Assembly (NCBI RefSeq): GCF_029892565.1
Contig: NZ_JARXVH010000017.1
Coordinates: 1-64,000, forward strand
DNA length: 64,000 nucleotides
Source of the DNA: Streptomyces pseudovenezuelae
Lineage (GTDB): Bacteria; Actinomycetota; Actinomycetes; Streptomycetales; Streptomycetaceae
Reading direction: 5' to 3'
Positions 63,247-64,000 of the stretch are shown here, piece after piece. The notes below the pieces were generated by a model that was not told the DNA's origin, made no database searches, and saw only the letters and a program-made list of their open reading frames with translations. The first letter of the stretch is position 1. The number at the start of each line of letters is the position of its first letter. A program made the translations under genes and the position numbers.

Positions 63247-63867
63247 TCAGTCGTCGGCCGCCGCCGGGTCGACCACGCGGACGCCGAAATGGGCGCTGAG
63301 GGCGGCGCAGGCGCGGCACGGCGCGGCGAAGCTGCCGTGCAGGGGGTCGCCGTCCTCGCGGATGCGGCGCGCGGTGAGCTTGGACTGCTTCAGGGCCCGG
63401 CGGGCCTCGCCGTTGGTCAGCGGCTTGCGGGCGGCGCGCTTGCTGCGGTCGGCGTCGACGGCGGATATGTGCCGGGAGATCAGGATCGTCTCGGCGCACC
63501 GGCCGGTGAAACGGTCGCGCTGGGCGCTGGTCAGGGTGTCCAGGAAGTCCTGGACGAGCGGGTGCAGCTCAGGCGGCTGATCGCCGCGGGCGGCGGTGCC
63601 GGTGAGGGTGGCGCCGCGCACGGACAGCGCGGCGGCGACGGTCGGGAGTATGCCGTCACGGCGATGGTGGAGGACGGGCGCGTGGGAGGCCTCGGCGCTC
63701 CAGCCGACCCGCGGATCGCCGGACCCAACGGTGCGCGGATCGCCGTACGCACCGCCGTGCTGGTCGGCGTACGCACCACCGCGCGGATCGCCCGCCCGAC
63801 CGGTACCGGAACCGCCGGACGGTCTGCCGCCGGGGTCCGTGTGCGGACCCGTCTGCGTCGCGTTCAT
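63247..63867 (-). CDS. YwqJ-related nucleic-acid/nucleotide deaminase-like protein
   Basis: A 206-aa protein. Residues 1-55 are Gly/Asp/Pro/Arg-rich low complexity (GDPRGGAYADQHGG-type repeats). The C-terminal half has the two metal-binding motifs of the deaminase fold: C-A-E at 124-126 (GRCAETILISRH) and P-C-x-x-C at 183-187 (APCRACAAL). The pattern matches YwqJ-like toxin deaminases in polymorphic-toxin systems. The ATG at 63867 has GGGAGGGG. No secretion domain is visible within the gene or the 130 bp upstream. Confidence 0.72.
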   Translation of the reverse strand: MNATQTGPHTDPGGRPSGGSGTGRAGDPRGGAYADQHGGAYGDPRTVGSGDPRVGWSAEASHAPVLHHRRDGILPTVAAALSVRGATLTGTAARGDQPPELHPLVQDFLDTLTSAQRDRFTGRCAETILISRHISAVDADRSKRAARKPLTNGEARRALKQSKLTARRIREDGDPLHGSFAAPCRACAALSAHFGVRVVDPAAADD

Positions 63868-64000
63868 GATCGTCATCCCCTCCCGAGCATCCCCCCGGAG
63901 GACACAGAGTGCCAAATTCCGTGGCTGGTGCGGAAGCTGGGGCGTCGCGACACGCCCGGGTTTGGGCGGGCAGTCACGGCTCTGTGACCGCCGGTCACGG

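Overview
The window reads as a stretch of chromosome from a Streptomyces or very close relative. Evidence: very high GC with GC-rich third codon positions; many GTG starts and ATGA/GTGA overlaps; lineage-typical genes (an SsgA-like sporulation protein, a WhiJ-type regulator/DUF397/ATPase trio, a Tat-exported PGRP amidase, an Rpf, protein O-mannosyltransferase); and a block (SsgA-like protein, penicillin-binding proteins, pmt, rsmI, tatD, rpf, ksgA, ispE, ABC-F, gal operon, ppc, pth, rplY, prs, glmU, tRNA-Gln) whose order matches, from memory, the conserved core of Streptomyces chromosomes. I see no insertion sequence, prophage, integrase or CRISPR array.

Layout. 1-9.5 kb: SDR oxidoreductase, small charged protein, tricorn-like protease, a TetR/MmpL exporter pair, a small membrane protein and a protein-kinase-like gene. 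9.5-13.1 kb: a WhiJ/AbaA-like cluster (HATPase divergent from XRE-DUF5753, DUF397 and isochorismatase, translationally coupled), then YbaK and a DMT transporter. 13.1-18.3 kb: accessory metabolism, including a Clp_N-HTH regulator behind a duplicated palindrome, and Ohr. 18.4-21 kb: an ECF nickel/cobalt importer (CbiM-PDGLE, CbiQ, CbiO) behind a candidate nickel-responsive Nur box on an apparently leaderless promoter. 21-35.5 kb: cell envelope and core genes (SsgA-like protein, two tandem MecA-N-type PBPs, protein mannosyltransferase, RsmI, TatD, Rpf, KsgA, IspE, an ankyrin/HEAT protein, PGRP amidase). 35.5-42.3 kb: Uup-type ABC-F, two tandem Pro/Gln-rich membrane-anchored beta-propellers and an atypical orphan response regulator. 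42.3-47.6 kb: Na+/sugar symporter divergent from galTEK. 47.6-53.2 kb: acetyltransferase, second orphan response regulator, MarR divergent from trans-aconitate methyltransferase and a VOC protein, CsbD, TetR-desaturase operon. 53.5-61.1 kb: ppc, membrane protein, pth, rplY, prs, glmU, tRNA-Gln. 61.3-64 kb: orphan histidine kinase and a YwqJ-deaminase/SUKH-3 toxin-immunity-like pair.

The least ordinary signals are the deaminase/SUKH pair at the right edge, the kinase/HATPase/WhiJ-like cluster with helically phased repeats, the duplicated palindromes before the Clp_N-HTH gene, and the Nur-box leaderless importer. All functional assignments come from reading motifs by eye; no database search was run.
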